Part shown: in pieces, positions 17,787 to 27,981 of the stretch | How the letters are laid out: the number at the start of each line of letters is the position of its first letter | Position numbering within the stretch: the first letter of the stretch is position 1 | Assembly: GCA_030432315.1 (NCBI GenBank) | Contig: JAUIHM010000004.1 | Span: 1 to 64,000, forward strand | Direction: 5' to 3' | Length of the DNA stretch: 64,000 nucleotides | DNA from: Alphaproteobacteria bacterium | Lineage (GTDB): Bacteria > Pseudomonadota > Alphaproteobacteria > Rhodobacterales > Rhodobacteraceae | Notes under the pieces: model-generated | Told to the model about the DNA's origin: nothing | What the model saw: only the letters and a program-made list of their open reading frames with translations | Databases searched by the model: none | Position numbers and translations under genes: made by a program

Positions 17787-18788
17787 ATGGGAAGCATTCA
17801 ACTCAAGAAAGTCGAGAAGCGGTTTGGCGACGTTGTGGTCATTCCACCACTGGATCTCGAGATCGAGGACGGGGATTTCGTGGTGTTCGTCGGGCCTTCG
17901 GGCTGCGGCAAGTCGACCCTGCTGCGGCTGATTGCCGGTCTGGAGGACGTTTCCGGCGGCACGATCGAGATCAACGGGAAGGACGCGACCAGCGTCCCTC
18001 CGGCGAAACGGGGGCTGGCAATGGTGTTCCAGTCCTATGCGCTCTATCCACACATGTCGGTGCGCAAGAACATCGCCTTTCCGCTGCGCATGGCGGGGAT
18101 GAGCCAGGCGGAGCAGGATGCCAAGGTCAATGCCGCCGCCAAGGTTCTGAACCTCGGCGACTATATCGACCGCCGGCCGGGGCAGCTTTCGGGCGGGCAG
18201 CGGCAGCGTGTGGCGATCGGACGGGCGATTGTCCGCGAGCCGGATGCGTTTCTGTTCGACGAACCCCTGTCCAACCTCGACGCCGCGCTGCGGGTCAACA
18301 TGCGCTTGGAGATTTCCGAGCTGCATTCGACGCTGGCGACGACGATGATCTATGTCACCCATGACCAGGTCGAGGCGATGACCATGGCCGACAAGATCGT
18401 CGTCCTGCAGGCCGGCCACATTGAACAGGTGGGGTCACCGCTCGAACTCTACCGCAGCCCGCGCAATCTGTTCGTGTCGGGATTCATCGGTTCGCCGAAG
18501 ATGAACCACATCACCGGCGCGGAGGCCGCCAAACACGGTGCCACAACCATCGGCATCCGGCCGGAGCATATCGACCTTTCGACCACGGAAGGGATGTGGA
18601 AGGGTGTTGTCGGGGTTTCCGAGCATCTCGGGTCCGACACGTTCCTGCGGGTCGATGTCGGCGATCTCGGGACCATAACCGTGCGGGCCAGCGGCGAGTT
18701 TGCAGTTCACCGGGGCGACACGGTCTATCTCACGCCGCAGGCGATGCATCTGCACCGGTTCGGACCGGACGGGCTGGCGATCAGATGA
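17787..18788 (+). CDS. smoK: sugar ABC transporter ATP-binding protein (MsmK/UgpC type)
   Basis: [54 protein letters not shown]. Confidence 0.9.
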   Translation: MGSIQLKKVEKRFGDVVVIPPLDLEIEDGDFVVFVGPSGCGKSTLLRLIAGLEDVSGGTIEINGKDATSVPPAKRGLAMVFQSYALYPHMSVRKNIAFPLRMAGMSQAEQDAKVNAAAKVLNLGDYIDRRPGQLSGGQRQRVAIGRAIVREPDAFLFDEPLSNLDAALRVNMRLEISELHSTLATTMIYVTHDQVEAMTMADKIVVLQAGHIEQVGSPLELYRSPRNLFVSGFIGSPKMNHITGAEAAKHGATTIGIRPEHIDLSTTEGMWKGVVGVSEHLGSDTFLRVDVGDLGTITVRASGEFAVHRGDTVYLTPQAMHLHRFGPDGLAIR

Positions 18789-18809
18789 ACGCCGCCATGG
18801 GCAAGGCTG

Positions 18810-18834
18810 GCGTCGGGGAGGGACCCCGACGCCG
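18810..18834. other. intercistronic stem-loop between smoK-like and mtlK-like genes
   Basis: GGCGTCGGGG-AGGGA-CCCCGACGCC, perfect 10-bp stem. Confidence 0.55.
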
Positions 18835-18856
18835 CGAATTGGGAGGAATTTGAACC

Positions 18857-20323
18857 ATGGAGCTTTCCACGGAAACTCTTCCGAAGCTGAACGGCGGGAT
18901 TCGGGTTCCGGCCTATGACCGCAGGGATGTGCGGGCGGGTATCCTGCATGTCGGCATGGGCAATTTTCACCGGGCCCACCAGGCGGTCTATCTTGAGGAC
19001 CTGCTCGAGCAGGGTGGCGGACGCGACTGGGGTATTCTGGGCGCGGGCGTCATGCCGGCCGACGGTCGGATGCGCGAGGGGTTGGCCGCGCAGGATTTTC
19101 TCTACACGGTTGTCGAACAGTCCGCGGCGGGAACCAACGCGCGGGTGATCGGGGCGATGACGGGTTTTCTCGCCGTCGAGGACGGGCACGGACCGATCCT
19201 TGAGGCAATGGCGGATCCGGACATCCGCATCGTTTCGCTGACCGTTACCGAGGGCGGCTATTTTATCGACGCTGCCACCGGCAGGTTTGACAGGACCCAT
19301 CCTGCGATCCGGCGCGATATCGACCAGCCGGAGTCGCCGGGCACGGTTTTCGGGGCGATTGTCGCCGGGCTGCGGGCGCGGCGGGCGGCGGGGCAGAAAC
19401 CCTTTACGGTGATGTCCTGTGACAACGTGCCGCACAACGGTGTGGTCACGCGCAACGCGGTTTTGGGCGTGGCGCGGGAGCAGGACCCGGATCTGGCGGA
19501 CTGGATCGAGGCCAATGTGGCCTTTCCCAACGGCATGGTAGACCGGATCACGCCGGCGACCACGGACCGGCGGCGCAAGGTGCTCGCAGACGGTTTCGGC
19601 CTCGACGACCGGGTTCCGGTCTTTTGCGAACCGTTTCGGCAGTGGGTTCTGGAGGACCGGTTTCCCGCCGGGCGGCCGGCGCTGGAAGAGGTTGGCGTAC
19701 AGTTCGTGCCGGACGTGACGCCCTACGAAAACATGAAGATCCGCATCCTCAACGGCGGTCACGCGATCATCGCCTATTCCGGCGGGCTGCTGGATCTTGA
19801 GTTTGCCCATGACGCGATGGCGCATCCGCTGGTGTCGGGGCTGCTGGAGAAGGTCGAGCGTGACGAGGTCATTCCGGTGGTACCGCCGGTGCCGGATACG
19901 TCGCTGGACGCGTACTTCACTCTGGTGCGCGAGCGGTTTTCCAATCCGAGCGTTGAGGACACCATTCGCAGGCTCTGCCTCGACGGTTCCAACCGCCAGC
20001 CAAAATTCATCGTGCCGTCGATTGTTGACCGGCTCGCGGCCGGCAAGTCGGTGGATGGGCTGGCGCTGGTCAGCGCGCTCTGGTGCCGGTACTGTTTCGG
20101 CACCACCGACAGCGGCGCGGTGACGGAACCGAACGATCCCAATTGGGATCATCTGGTGACGATGTCGAAGGCGGCACGGCAGGACCCGTCGGCCTGGCTC
20201 GGCATGGAGGATGTCTACGGCGCCGCCGGACGCGATCCGCGGCTGCAGGCTGCATTCGCTGCAGCGCTGAAATCCGTCTGGCAGGACGGGACCGCCGCCA
20301 CACTCAAACGCTATCTGGCGTAG
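18857..20323 (+). CDS. mtlK: mannitol 2-dehydrogenase (long-chain polyol dehydrogenase)
   Basis: ILHVGMGNFHRAHQAVYLEDLL ... SCDNVPHNGVVTRNAVLGVA ... KIRILNGGHAIIAYSGGLL signatures of the mannitol dehydrogenase family. Confidence 0.9.
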   Translation: MELSTETLPKLNGGIRVPAYDRRDVRAGILHVGMGNFHRAHQAVYLEDLLEQGGGRDWGILGAGVMPADGRMREGLAAQDFLYTVVEQSAAGTNARVIGAMTGFLAVEDGHGPILEAMADPDIRIVSLTVTEGGYFIDAATGRFDRTHPAIRRDIDQPESPGTVFGAIVAGLRARRAAGQKPFTVMSCDNVPHNGVVTRNAVLGVAREQDPDLADWIEANVAFPNGMVDRITPATTDRRRKVLADGFGLDDRVPVFCEPFRQWVLEDRFPAGRPALEEVGVQFVPDVTPYENMKIRILNGGHAIIAYSGGLLDLEFAHDAMAHPLVSGLLEKVERDEVIPVVPPVPDTSLDAYFTLVRERFSNPSVEDTIRRLCLDGSNRQPKFIVPSIVDRLAAGKSVDGLALVSALWCRYCFGTTDSGAVTEPNDPNWDHLVTMSKAARQDPSAWLGMEDVYGAAGRDPRLQAAFAAALKSVWQDGTAATLKRYLA

Positions 20324-20381
20324 TAGGCGGACCGCCTGGTTCAGGGGCGGTCTGCCCGGAACTCTCCCTCCCCAGGGACTG

Positions 20382-20424
20382 ACCCTGGCGGTTTCCGTTT
20401 CCGGAGCCGTCAGGGTCCTTTTGT
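20382..20424. terminator. putative intrinsic terminator after mtlK
   Basis: GACCCTGGCGG ... CCGTCAGGGTC stem (10/11) followed by CTTTTGT. Confidence 0.6.
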
Positions 20425-20447
20425 CCGGTACGGGGCGTCCGGCCGGC

Positions 20448-21764
20448 TCAGTCGCCGGTGCCGATTTCGATCAGCGTTTTCGCGACGATATCGTGTCCCA
20501 TCCACCAGGTCGGCGCGTCCAGCGACCAGCTTGCGTGCAGCATGATGTGGCCGCAGGCGCGGTAAACGAGGTGGCTGAGATCGGTGGTTATCAGATCGTG
20601 GTCGTCGCGGTGCAGCTTGCGCAGGGCCATGGCGCTGTCGACCATCAGGTCCATCTGTTCGGCGGTATTGTGCTGCGGCCATGACGGGAAGTCGTAGATG
20701 AAGCCGGTCTCCGGCGCGGCATGGTAGGCTTCGAGAATGGCCCAGGCCTGGTCAAGCCCGCCGGCACCGTCGGTCAGTTTGGCGGCGCACTGGGCGCGGA
20801 TGGCGCTGGAAAGCTTCGGTTCGGTTTCCTCGTGCTCGATCGCCTGGATCAGCCGGTAGAGCGGCAGTTCGACGCCGACGAAGATGCCGCTGGAATTGGT
20901 GAGGATTTCCGGGGCGTTGTAGACTGCGGCGTTGATGCCGTTGGCGTGGGCGGTGGCGGCGATGTTTTCCAGTTCGATTTTGGCGAGGCCCTGGAGATAG
21001 GGCACATAGCTCTGCCAGCGGTAGGCGCCGTCAATCAGGCATTCGGTTCCGTGATAGCCGTACGCGGTGTAGGCGACACGGCCGCCGGCAGCGGTGATTT
21101 CGTCGCGAAGCGCACTGCTGAGGTCAATCAGGTGGCCGAAGGTGCGGGCGGAGACCTCTTCGAAGGAAATGGCACTGAGCCGGCCAAGGTCGCTGTCCCA
21201 GAATTCGCGGCTCGACTGGTGACGGGCGCCGGTGCCCTTGAAAATCCGGTTGGTGACGACCAGCAGTTGTTTGGAGGCGGGTATGCCGCCGGCCATGGTA
21301 TGGGCGAAAACGACGTTGGCTCCGGCGGGGATGTGGGGGCGCAGTTCGGCAAGGAAGTCGGTGACGGAGGCGCGAAACCGGCGTTCGCCAGAGGCGCGGA
21401 GGGTTTCAATGGTGTTGAAATCCAGTTTGGCATTGACCCAGTCCCGGCCCACCGTCGCCAGGACGTCGGAAAGTGAGGTGTCGGCGCCGGGCTCGGCGGA
21501 GGTGAAACCGGCTTCGAGCGGCACGTTGATGATTGGACCATGGCCTTTCTCCGCCAGTTCCGCCTCGGTAAGTCCGCGCAGGGTGCCGTCTTTTTCGCGG
21601 CGGCCGACGGTGCCGTAGATCACCTTCATGCCGATGGTTTCGGCCGCCTCGATCAGGCCGTTGACATAGCCCCGTCCAAAAACCTCGCCAAAGACCACGA
21701 GCACGTCACCGGGCCGGTAGCCTGCCGGATCGGGAAGGGTTCGGATTGGATTAAACTCAGTCAT
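20448..21764 (-). CDS. conserved protein, possibly enoyl-ACP reductase FabMG-family
   Basis: MTEFNPIRTLPDPAGYRPGDVLVVFGEVFGRGYVNGLIEAAETIGMKVIYGTVGRREKDGTLR...; family name from memory, fold not verified; start 21764 preferred over 21857. Confidence 0.5.
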   Translation of the reverse strand: MTEFNPIRTLPDPAGYRPGDVLVVFGEVFGRGYVNGLIEAAETIGMKVIYGTVGRREKDGTLRGLTEAELAEKGHGPIINVPLEAGFTSAEPGADTSLSDVLATVGRDWVNAKLDFNTIETLRASGERRFRASVTDFLAELRPHIPAGANVVFAHTMAGGIPASKQLLVVTNRIFKGTGARHQSSREFWDSDLGRLSAISFEEVSARTFGHLIDLSSALRDEITAAGGRVAYTAYGYHGTECLIDGAYRWQSYVPYLQGLAKIELENIAATAHANGINAAVYNAPEILTNSSGIFVGVELPLYRLIQAIEHEETEPKLSSAIRAQCAAKLTDGAGGLDQAWAILEAYHAAPETGFIYDFPSWPQHNTAEQMDLMVDSAMALRKLHRDDHDLITTDLSHLVYRACGHIMLHASWSLDAPTWWMGHDIVAKTLIEIGTGD

Positions 21765-21971
21765 GGCACACGTTGCCCCCAAAAAATGCCGGGACCTTCG
21801 AGCGGTCCGCCAGTGTCGTTTTTCCTGCGCTGCGGCGCGAATTTCGATTGCCGTCATGGCATTGCGCCGGACAGAGATAGATTATGCGGTGCCGCCGGTC
21901 CATTGCGTTTGACGAGATTTCGCGCGGATTGTGCGGATGTTGCCGCCTCGGCGCGGGATCGCCGGTAAAAT

Positions 21972-21994
21972 CGCGACGGTGCAAACCCGTCGCG
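21972..21994. other. stem-loop in purL upstream region
   Basis: CGCGACGG-TGCAAAC-CCGTCGCG, perfect 8-bp stem. Confidence 0.45.
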
Positions 21995-22078
21995 GAGGGG
22001 GCGCACGGATTGCCCTTCAAATCCCGGGCCGGGAGGCTTAGGAACAGGCATTGGAATCCCTGACAGGCGACACAGGCA

Positions 22079-24274
22079 ATGAACGACTCCCACCCGGACC
22101 CGGCTCTTGAGATTACCCCGGAGGTCATTCAGGCACATGGCCTGAAGCCCGACGAATTCGAGCGGATCATTGCCCTGATCGGCCGGCAGCCGACGATTAC
22201 CGAACTGGGGATCTTCTCGGCGATGTGGAATGAGCACTGTTCCTACAAGTCGTCGAAAAAATGGCTCAGGACGCTGCCAACGGAAGGGCCGCAGGTGATC
22301 TGTGGACCGGGGGAAAATGCCGGGGTGGTCGACATCGGTGACGGGCAGGCGCTGGTGTTCAAGATGGAGAGCCACAACCATCCGTCCTATATCGAGCCCT
22401 ATCAGGGGGCGGCGACCGGGATCGGCGGCATTCTGCGCGACGTTTTCACCATGGGCGCCCGTCCGATTGCGGTGATGGACGCGCTGTCTTTCGGCATGCC
22501 GGACCATCCCAAAACCCATTCGCTGGTCGAGGGGGTGGTGGCCGGCATTGGCGGATACGGCAACTGTTTCGGCGTGCCCAATGTCGGCGGCGAGATGCGG
22601 TTTCATCCCTCCTACAACGGCAACTGCCTCGTCAATGCCTTCGCGGCGGGCCTCGCGGAGGCGGACGGGATTTTCTACTCGGCGGCGAGTGGTGTCGGCA
22701 TGCCGGTGGTCTATCTCGGGGCCAAGACCGGGCGGGACGGGGTTGGCGGTGCGACCATGGCCAGCTCCGAGTTCGATGCGGGCATCGAGGAAAAACGTCC
22801 GACCGTGCAGGTCGGCGATCCGTTCACCGAGAAGCGCCTGATGGAGGCCAGCCTTGAGCTGATGGCTTTGGGAGCGGTGATCTCGATTCAGGACATGGGG
22901 GCAGCGGGTCTGACCTGTTCGGCGGTCGAGATGGGCGACAAGGGCAACCTTGGCATCGAGTTGAACCTGGAGAATGTCCCGGCCCGCGAAGAGGGCATGT
23001 CGGCCTATGAGATGATGCTGTCGGAGAGCCAGGAGCGGATGCTGATGGTTCTCAAGCCGGAGATGGAGGCGGAGGCGCGGGCGGTATTCGACCGCTGGGA
23101 TCTCGATTTTGCCGTGGTCGGGCACACGATTGCCGAGGACCGCTTCGTTGTGAAAATGGATGGCGAGATCAAGGCGGATCTGCCGCTCAAGGCATTGTCC
23201 GGCGAGGCCCCGGAATATGACCGGCCGTGGACGGCCACCCGGGCTCCGGACGATTTCGATGAGATTCTCGATGTGGATCCGGTCGTGGCACTCAAGGCAC
23301 TGATGGCGGGTCCGAACCATTGCAGCCGCAGCTGGGTGTGGTCCCAGTATGACCAGATGGTGATGGGCGATACCGTCAGGGTGCCCGGTGGCGATGCCGG
23401 TGTGGTGCGGGTGCATGGCACGCGCAAGGCCATTGCCTTCACGTCGGACGTCAATCCGCGCTACTGTTTCGCCGATCCGGTCAGCGGCGGGCGCCAGGCG
23501 GTGGCGGAAGCTTACCGTAATCTGTCGGCGGTGGGGGCGGTTCCGTTGGCGGCAACCGACAACCTCAATTTCGGCAATCCGGAAAAACCGGAAATCATGG
23601 GGCAGCTGGTCGGCTGCATCCAGGGAATCGGTGCCGCCTGTCTGGCGCTCGACATGCCGATCGTCTCGGGCAATGTCAGCCTCTACAACGAGACCGACGG
23701 CACGGGAATCCATCCGACGCCGACGATCGGTGCGGTTGGACTGCTGTCCGACGTGGACGGGCTGATCGGTGCTGCACCCCGGGAGGGTGACGTGCTGGTG
23801 CTGCTCGGCGAGACGTCGGGGCATCTCGGCCAGTCGGCGATTCTCGCCGAATGTTTCCAGCGCGAGGAGGGAGCGCCACCCCCGGTCTACCTCGCTCAGG
23901 AAAGGAAGGCAGGTGATCTGGTACGGGCGCTGAAGGCGGCCAGGCTGATAACGGCGGCACATGACCTCTCGTGCGGCGGGCTCGCGGTAGCGGCCGCTGA
24001 AATGGCGTTTGCCGCCGGTCAGGGGGTGCGGCTGCGGGCCCATGCGACTCTCGACGGGATCGCGTGGTTTTTTGGCGAGGACCAGGGGCGGTATCTGCTC
24101 GGCTGTGCCCCTGGAGACGTGGAGGCGCTGCAGGCGCAGGCCCGAGAGGCCGGTGTTGCCGCCACCCGGGTCGGTGTGGTCGGCGGCCCCCTGGTGGCGC
24201 TGGGCGAAGCGACGGTTCCACTCGACGAGTTGCAGGGGCTGCATGCGTCGGGCCTCGGAAAACTTCTTGCGTGA
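22079..24274 (+). CDS. purL: phosphoribosylformylglycinamidine synthase subunit II
   Basis: [54 protein letters not shown] diagnostic of PurL. Confidence 0.97.
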   Translation: MNDSHPDPALEITPEVIQAHGLKPDEFERIIALIGRQPTITELGIFSAMWNEHCSYKSSKKWLRTLPTEGPQVICGPGENAGVVDIGDGQALVFKMESHNHPSYIEPYQGAATGIGGILRDVFTMGARPIAVMDALSFGMPDHPKTHSLVEGVVAGIGGYGNCFGVPNVGGEMRFHPSYNGNCLVNAFAAGLAEADGIFYSAASGVGMPVVYLGAKTGRDGVGGATMASSEFDAGIEEKRPTVQVGDPFTEKRLMEASLELMALGAVISIQDMGAAGLTCSAVEMGDKGNLGIELNLENVPAREEGMSAYEMMLSESQERMLMVLKPEMEAEARAVFDRWDLDFAVVGHTIAEDRFVVKMDGEIKADLPLKALSGEAPEYDRPWTATRAPDDFDEILDVDPVVALKALMAGPNHCSRSWVWSQYDQMVMGDTVRVPGGDAGVVRVHGTRKAIAFTSDVNPRYCFADPVSGGRQAVAEAYRNLSAVGAVPLAATDNLNFGNPEKPEIMGQLVGCIQGIGAACLALDMPIVSGNVSLYNETDGTGIHPTPTIGAVGLLSDVDGLIGAAPREGDVLVLLGETSGHLGQSAILAECFQREEGAPPPVYLAQERKAGDLVRALKAARLITAAHDLSCGGLAVAAAEMAFAAGQGVRLRAHATLDGIAWFFGEDQGRYLLGCAPGDVEALQAQAREAGVAATRVGVVGGPLVALGEATVPLDELQGLHASGLGKLLA

Positions 24275-24339
24275 CCCTTGCGGGGAGGCGCCCCGCGATT
24301 TAACTCAGTCAGTGAAACCCGGGTGTGGGAGTATTTGGA

Positions 24340-24582
24340 ATGGCGATCGAGGCGGCAGAGATAGAAAGCCTGATACGGGCGGAATTCCCGGATGCCGAGA
24401 TCGAGGTCACGGACCTGGCGGGTGACGGCAACCACTATGCCGCGACGGTCGTCGCCGAGGCGTTCCGGGGTCTGAACCGTGTCAAGCAGCACCAGATGGT
24501 CTATGCCGCACTGAAGGACAAGCTGCAGGGCTCCCAGGGGCAGCTGCACGCTCTCGCGCTGACAACAAAGATACCGGAGTAA
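24340..24582 (+). CDS. BolA family protein
   Basis: [51 protein letters not shown]; precedes grxD. Confidence 0.92.
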   Translation: MAIEAAEIESLIRAEFPDAEIEVTDLAGDGNHYAATVVAEAFRGLNRVKQHQMVYAALKDKLQGSQGQLHALALTTKIPE

Positions 24583-24586
24583 ACAG

Positions 24587-24952
24587 ATGTCCAATCCAGC
24601 ACATGATGCGATCAAGGCGAATATCGACGCAAACGACGTGGTCCTTTTCATGAAGGGCACGGCGTCGATGCCGCAATGCGGGTTCTCAAGCCGCGTGGCC
24701 GGGGTGCTCAACTACATGGGCGTAACCTACAAGGACGTGAACGTGCTTGCAGACGAGTCGATCCGTGACGGGATCAAGAGTTTTTCCGACTGGCCGACGA
24801 TTCCGCAGCTTTACGTCAAAGGTGAGTTTGTCGGCGGCTGCGATATCGTCACGGAAATGACGCTGTCCGGCGAACTGGATACCCTGTTCGGCGAAAAGGG
24901 CATTGCCTTCAACAAGGAAGCTGCCGACAAGATCCGCGAAGCCAACGGCTGA
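24587..24952 (+). CDS. grxD: monothiol glutaredoxin Grx4/GrxD
   Basis: [29 protein letters not shown] ... [29 protein letters not shown] active site. Confidence 0.96.
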   Translation: MSNPAHDAIKANIDANDVVLFMKGTASMPQCGFSSRVAGVLNYMGVTYKDVNVLADESIRDGIKSFSDWPTIPQLYVKGEFVGGCDIVTEMTLSGELDTLFGEKGIAFNKEAADKIREANG

Positions 24953-24988
24953 TCGCGGCAGGCACCGACCGGGTCGGCGGAGCCGCCT

Positions 24989-25432
24989 TCAGGAGAGTTC
25001 TGCTTCGACCTGGTCGGCGATCTCGTTCAGGTCGGAGAGGACTTTCGACAGCAGTTCGACCGCGGCCTCGTTTTCGGCGATGAGCTGCTGGGCGTCCTGG
25101 CCAAGGGCGAGGGACGGGTGGCTCGACGAGGATTTGGCGGCGTTCGCCGCCAGCATTGCCGCCTTGGCTTCGGCGATGCGGACACGTTCCTCGGATGCGC
25201 GCAGAACCTCAGCGGCGTTGCGCAGTTCATCCTGCAGACCGGCCATGGTATCGGCCAGCATCAGTCCCGAGAGCAGCAGCAGCCGCTTTTCCGTCGTCGC
25301 CGAGGCGGATTCCAGAATGCGGCCGGCTTCCGCGTCGAGAAGGCTCGCGGCTTTCTGCAGCGACGCTTCCTGACCGGCTTCGCAGGCCACCTCAAAGACG
25401 CGGCCGCCAATTTCGAGAATCAGTTCGGGCAT
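24989..25432 (-). CDS. zapA: cell division protein ZapA
   Basis: MPELILEIGGRVFEVACEAGQEASLQKAASLLDAEAGRI; ZapA family pattern. Confidence 0.85.
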   Translation of the reverse strand: MPELILEIGGRVFEVACEAGQEASLQKAASLLDAEAGRILESASATTEKRLLLLSGLMLADTMAGLQDELRNAAEVLRASEERVRIAEAKAAMLAANAAKSSSSHPSLALGQDAQQLIAENEAAVELLSKVLSDLNEIADQVEAELS

Positions 25433-25433
25433 G

Positions 25434-25685
25434 TCATTTTTCCTCAATCAGGGGCTTGAGCTGCGAAATCAGGTCGTCGAGGGCTGAGATGTCCTTGTCA
25501 CGTTTTGCCCTGACCGCAACCAGTTCCTGGAGCAGACGGCTCTTGTCTGCCTCGAGGGACGCAACGCGCTGGTCCAGCGCGGTGTCATCGGCCGTACCGC
25601 CCGCCGCGCTGCGTTGCGCCAGTGCGGCGCGCAGGCGGTCGAGTGCCTTGGCAAATTGAGTTTCCAGTTTGTTGATCTCACTCAT
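25434..25685 (-). CDS. small coiled-coil protein upstream of zapA (DUF4164-like)
   Basis: 83 aa [26 protein letters not shown]...[40 protein letters not shown]; 1-bp separation from the zapA start. Confidence 0.7.
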   Translation of the reverse strand: MSEINKLETQFAKALDRLRAALAQRSAAGGTADDTALDQRVASLEADKSRLLQELVAVRAKRDKDISALDDLISQLKPLIEEK

Positions 25686-25761
25686 GTCAGACGTTCCGGT
25701 TAATACATGGACTTTCATATGCAGGCAGGCTGAACAATGCAATTGGTGGATCGAAATTAGC

Positions 25762-25803
25762 TTTGCGCCCGGTCGGCGGGGTTTGTCCTTTGACGGGCGC
25801 AAA
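25762..25803. repeat. inverted repeat upstream of tkt
   Basis: TTTGCGCCCG (25762-25771) / CGGGCGCAAA (25794-25803), perfect 10-bp arms, 22-nt spacer. Confidence 0.6.
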
Positions 25804-25915
25804 ACGGCAGTTTGCACCCGGAATGCGTGATGAAACCGGGTTGACCCATTATTCAGGCCTGTTATCAGTTTCCCGCACATGGGACCGGCCCGCTGTCGTT
25901 GTCCAGTCCGTTCAA

Positions 25916-27952
25916 ATGGAAAGCAGGATTACCGTGAATATCAGCGACCTCCGTCAGAAGCATCCTGAACACTGGCAGATGGCCGCCGCGATTCGAATGC
26001 TGTCCATCGATGCGGTGCAGGCCGCAAATTCCGGCCATCCTGGGATGCCGATGGGCATGGCCGACGTGGCGACGGTGCTGTTTCGCAATCATCTGAAGTT
26101 CGACGCCTCGATACCGGACTGGCCGGACCGCGACCGGTTCGTTCTGTCGGCGGGCCACGGGTCGATGCTGCTTTATTCGCTGCTGCACCTTTGCGGCTAT
26201 CCCGGGATCAGCCTCGATAACATCAAAAACTTCCGGCAGCTTGGCCATCCGACCGCCGGGCACCCGGAATACGGGCATCTGCCGGGAATCGAGACCACGA
26301 CCGGTCCTCTCGGCCAGGGGCTGGCGACGGCGGTGGGCATGGCGATTGCCGAGGAAAACCTGGCGGCGCGGTTCGGGAGGAACATCGTTGATCACCACAC
26401 CTATGTGATCGCCGGCGACGGCTGCCTGATGGAGGGTGTGAGCCATGAGGCGATCGGTCTTGCAGGCATGCAGAAGCTGTCGCGGCTGGTGGTGTTCTGG
26501 GACGACAACGGCATCTCCATTGATGGCGCGGTGAAGCTTTCGGACATTACCGACCAGGCGGAGCGGTTCGCAGCAGCGGGTTGGTCCGTTCATTCCTGTG
26601 ACGGGCATGACCCGGACGACATCGAACGGGCGATTGCCGAAGCCAAGGCGACGGACCGTCCGGCGATGATCGCCTGCAAGACCCATATTGGTTTCGGCGC
26701 GCCAACCAAGCAGGACACCAAGGGGGCACACGGTTCGCCGCTTGGTGCGGAAGAAATCGCCAAAGTGCGCGAAATTTACGGCTGGACGTTGCCGGCGTTC
26801 GAGATTCCGCAGGAAACGCTCGCGGCCTGGCGCGGCGTGGGCGCGCGCGGTGCGTCGGACCGGCAAAGCTGGGAAGGGCGTCTGGCGAAGCTGTCCGGGC
26901 GCAAGCAGACGGAGTTCGACCGGGTGATGTCGGGCACCGCGCCGAAGGCGCAGGTCAAGGCCCTGGCGGCGTTCCGGAAAGAGCAGGCCGTGGCGGCGCC
27001 GAAGGTGGCAACGCGCCGGGCGTCGGAGATGGTGCTCGAGGTCATCAACCCGGTGTCGCCGGAACTGATCGGCGGCTCGGCGGACCTGACCGGATCGAAC
27101 AACACCCTGACCAAGGATCTCGGGATCTTTTCCCCGGAGAACCGCGCCGGACGCTATGTGCATTACGGCATTCGCGAGCACGGCATGGCGGCGGCGATGA
27201 ACGGCATCGCCCTGCATCGCGGCACGGTGCCGTACGGCGGCACGTTTCTGGTCTTCAGCGACTATGCCCGCGGGGCGATGCGGCTGTCGGCGCTGATGAA
27301 GCAGCGGGTGGTGTACGTGCTGACCCACGATTCGATCGGCCTTGGCGAGGATGGACCGACACATCAGCCGGTCGAGCATCTGGCTGCGCTGCGGGCGATG
27401 CCCAACCTCAACGTGTTCCGACCGGCGGATGTGGTCGAGACGGCGGAGGCATGGGAGATGGCGCTGACCGGTGCGGAGCAGCCGTCGGTGCTGGCGCTGA
27501 CCCGTCAGGGGCTGCCGACCCTCAGGACCGAACCGACACGGCAGAACCTCTCGGCGCGCGGTGCCTACGTGCTCGCAGATGCCGAGGGTCGGCGTCAGGT
27601 GATCCTGATGGCCAGCGGTTCGGAAGTGGAGGTCGCCATGGCGGCCCGCGCGGTACTGCAGGCAGAGGGTATCGGCACGCGCGTCGTATCGATGCCGTGC
27701 TGGGAACTGTTCGAGGCCCAGGACCTGAAGTACCGCCGCAGCGTTCTGCCATCGGGACCGGTGCGCGTTGGCGTCGAGGCGGCGCTGCGCATGGGGTGGG
27801 ACCGCTGGCTCCTGGGCGAGCGTGGATCGGAGAAAAAGGCCGGCTTCGTCGGCATGGAAGGGTTCGGGGCCTCCGGTGAGGCGGGTGATCTTTTCAGGCA
27901 TTTCGGCATTACCGCAGAGGCGGTGGCGGAGCGGACGCGGAGTCTGCTCTGA
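25916..27952 (+). CDS. tkt: transketolase
   Basis: [31 protein letters not shown] ... [20 protein letters not shown] ... [16 protein letters not shown] 25916 preferred. Confidence 0.96.
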   Translation: MESRITVNISDLRQKHPEHWQMAAAIRMLSIDAVQAANSGHPGMPMGMADVATVLFRNHLKFDASIPDWPDRDRFVLSAGHGSMLLYSLLHLCGYPGISLDNIKNFRQLGHPTAGHPEYGHLPGIETTTGPLGQGLATAVGMAIAEENLAARFGRNIVDHHTYVIAGDGCLMEGVSHEAIGLAGMQKLSRLVVFWDDNGISIDGAVKLSDITDQAERFAAAGWSVHSCDGHDPDDIERAIAEAKATDRPAMIACKTHIGFGAPTKQDTKGAHGSPLGAEEIAKVREIYGWTLPAFEIPQETLAAWRGVGARGASDRQSWEGRLAKLSGRKQTEFDRVMSGTAPKAQVKALAAFRKEQAVAAPKVATRRASEMVLEVINPVSPELIGGSADLTGSNNTLTKDLGIFSPENRAGRYVHYGIREHGMAAAMNGIALHRGTVPYGGTFLVFSDYARGAMRLSALMKQRVVYVLTHDSIGLGEDGPTHQPVEHLAALRAMPNLNVFRPADVVETAEAWEMALTGAEQPSVLALTRQGLPTLRTEPTRQNLSARGAYVLADAEGRRQVILMASGSEVEVAMAARAVLQAEGIGTRVVSMPCWELFEAQDLKYRRSVLPSGPVRVGVEAALRMGWDRWLLGERGSEKKAGFVGMEGFGASGEAGDLFRHFGITAEAVAERTRSLL

Positions 27953-27981
27953 CGGAGACGGCACATACTTCCCGGGAATAG

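Noticed and set aside
21854-24244. 796-aa minus-strand ORF opposite purL
   Set aside because: Antisense shadow ORF typical of GC-rich DNA; His/Arg/Pro-rich, no domain
24953-25915. Possible 6S RNA (ssrS) near zapA
   Set aside because: In other proteobacteria ssrS lies near zapA, but no long bulged helix typical of 6S is apparent and the downstream gene is grxD, not ygfA
25865-27964. 699-aa minus-strand ORF opposite tkt
   Set aside because: Antisense shadow ORF; Arg/His-rich without motifs
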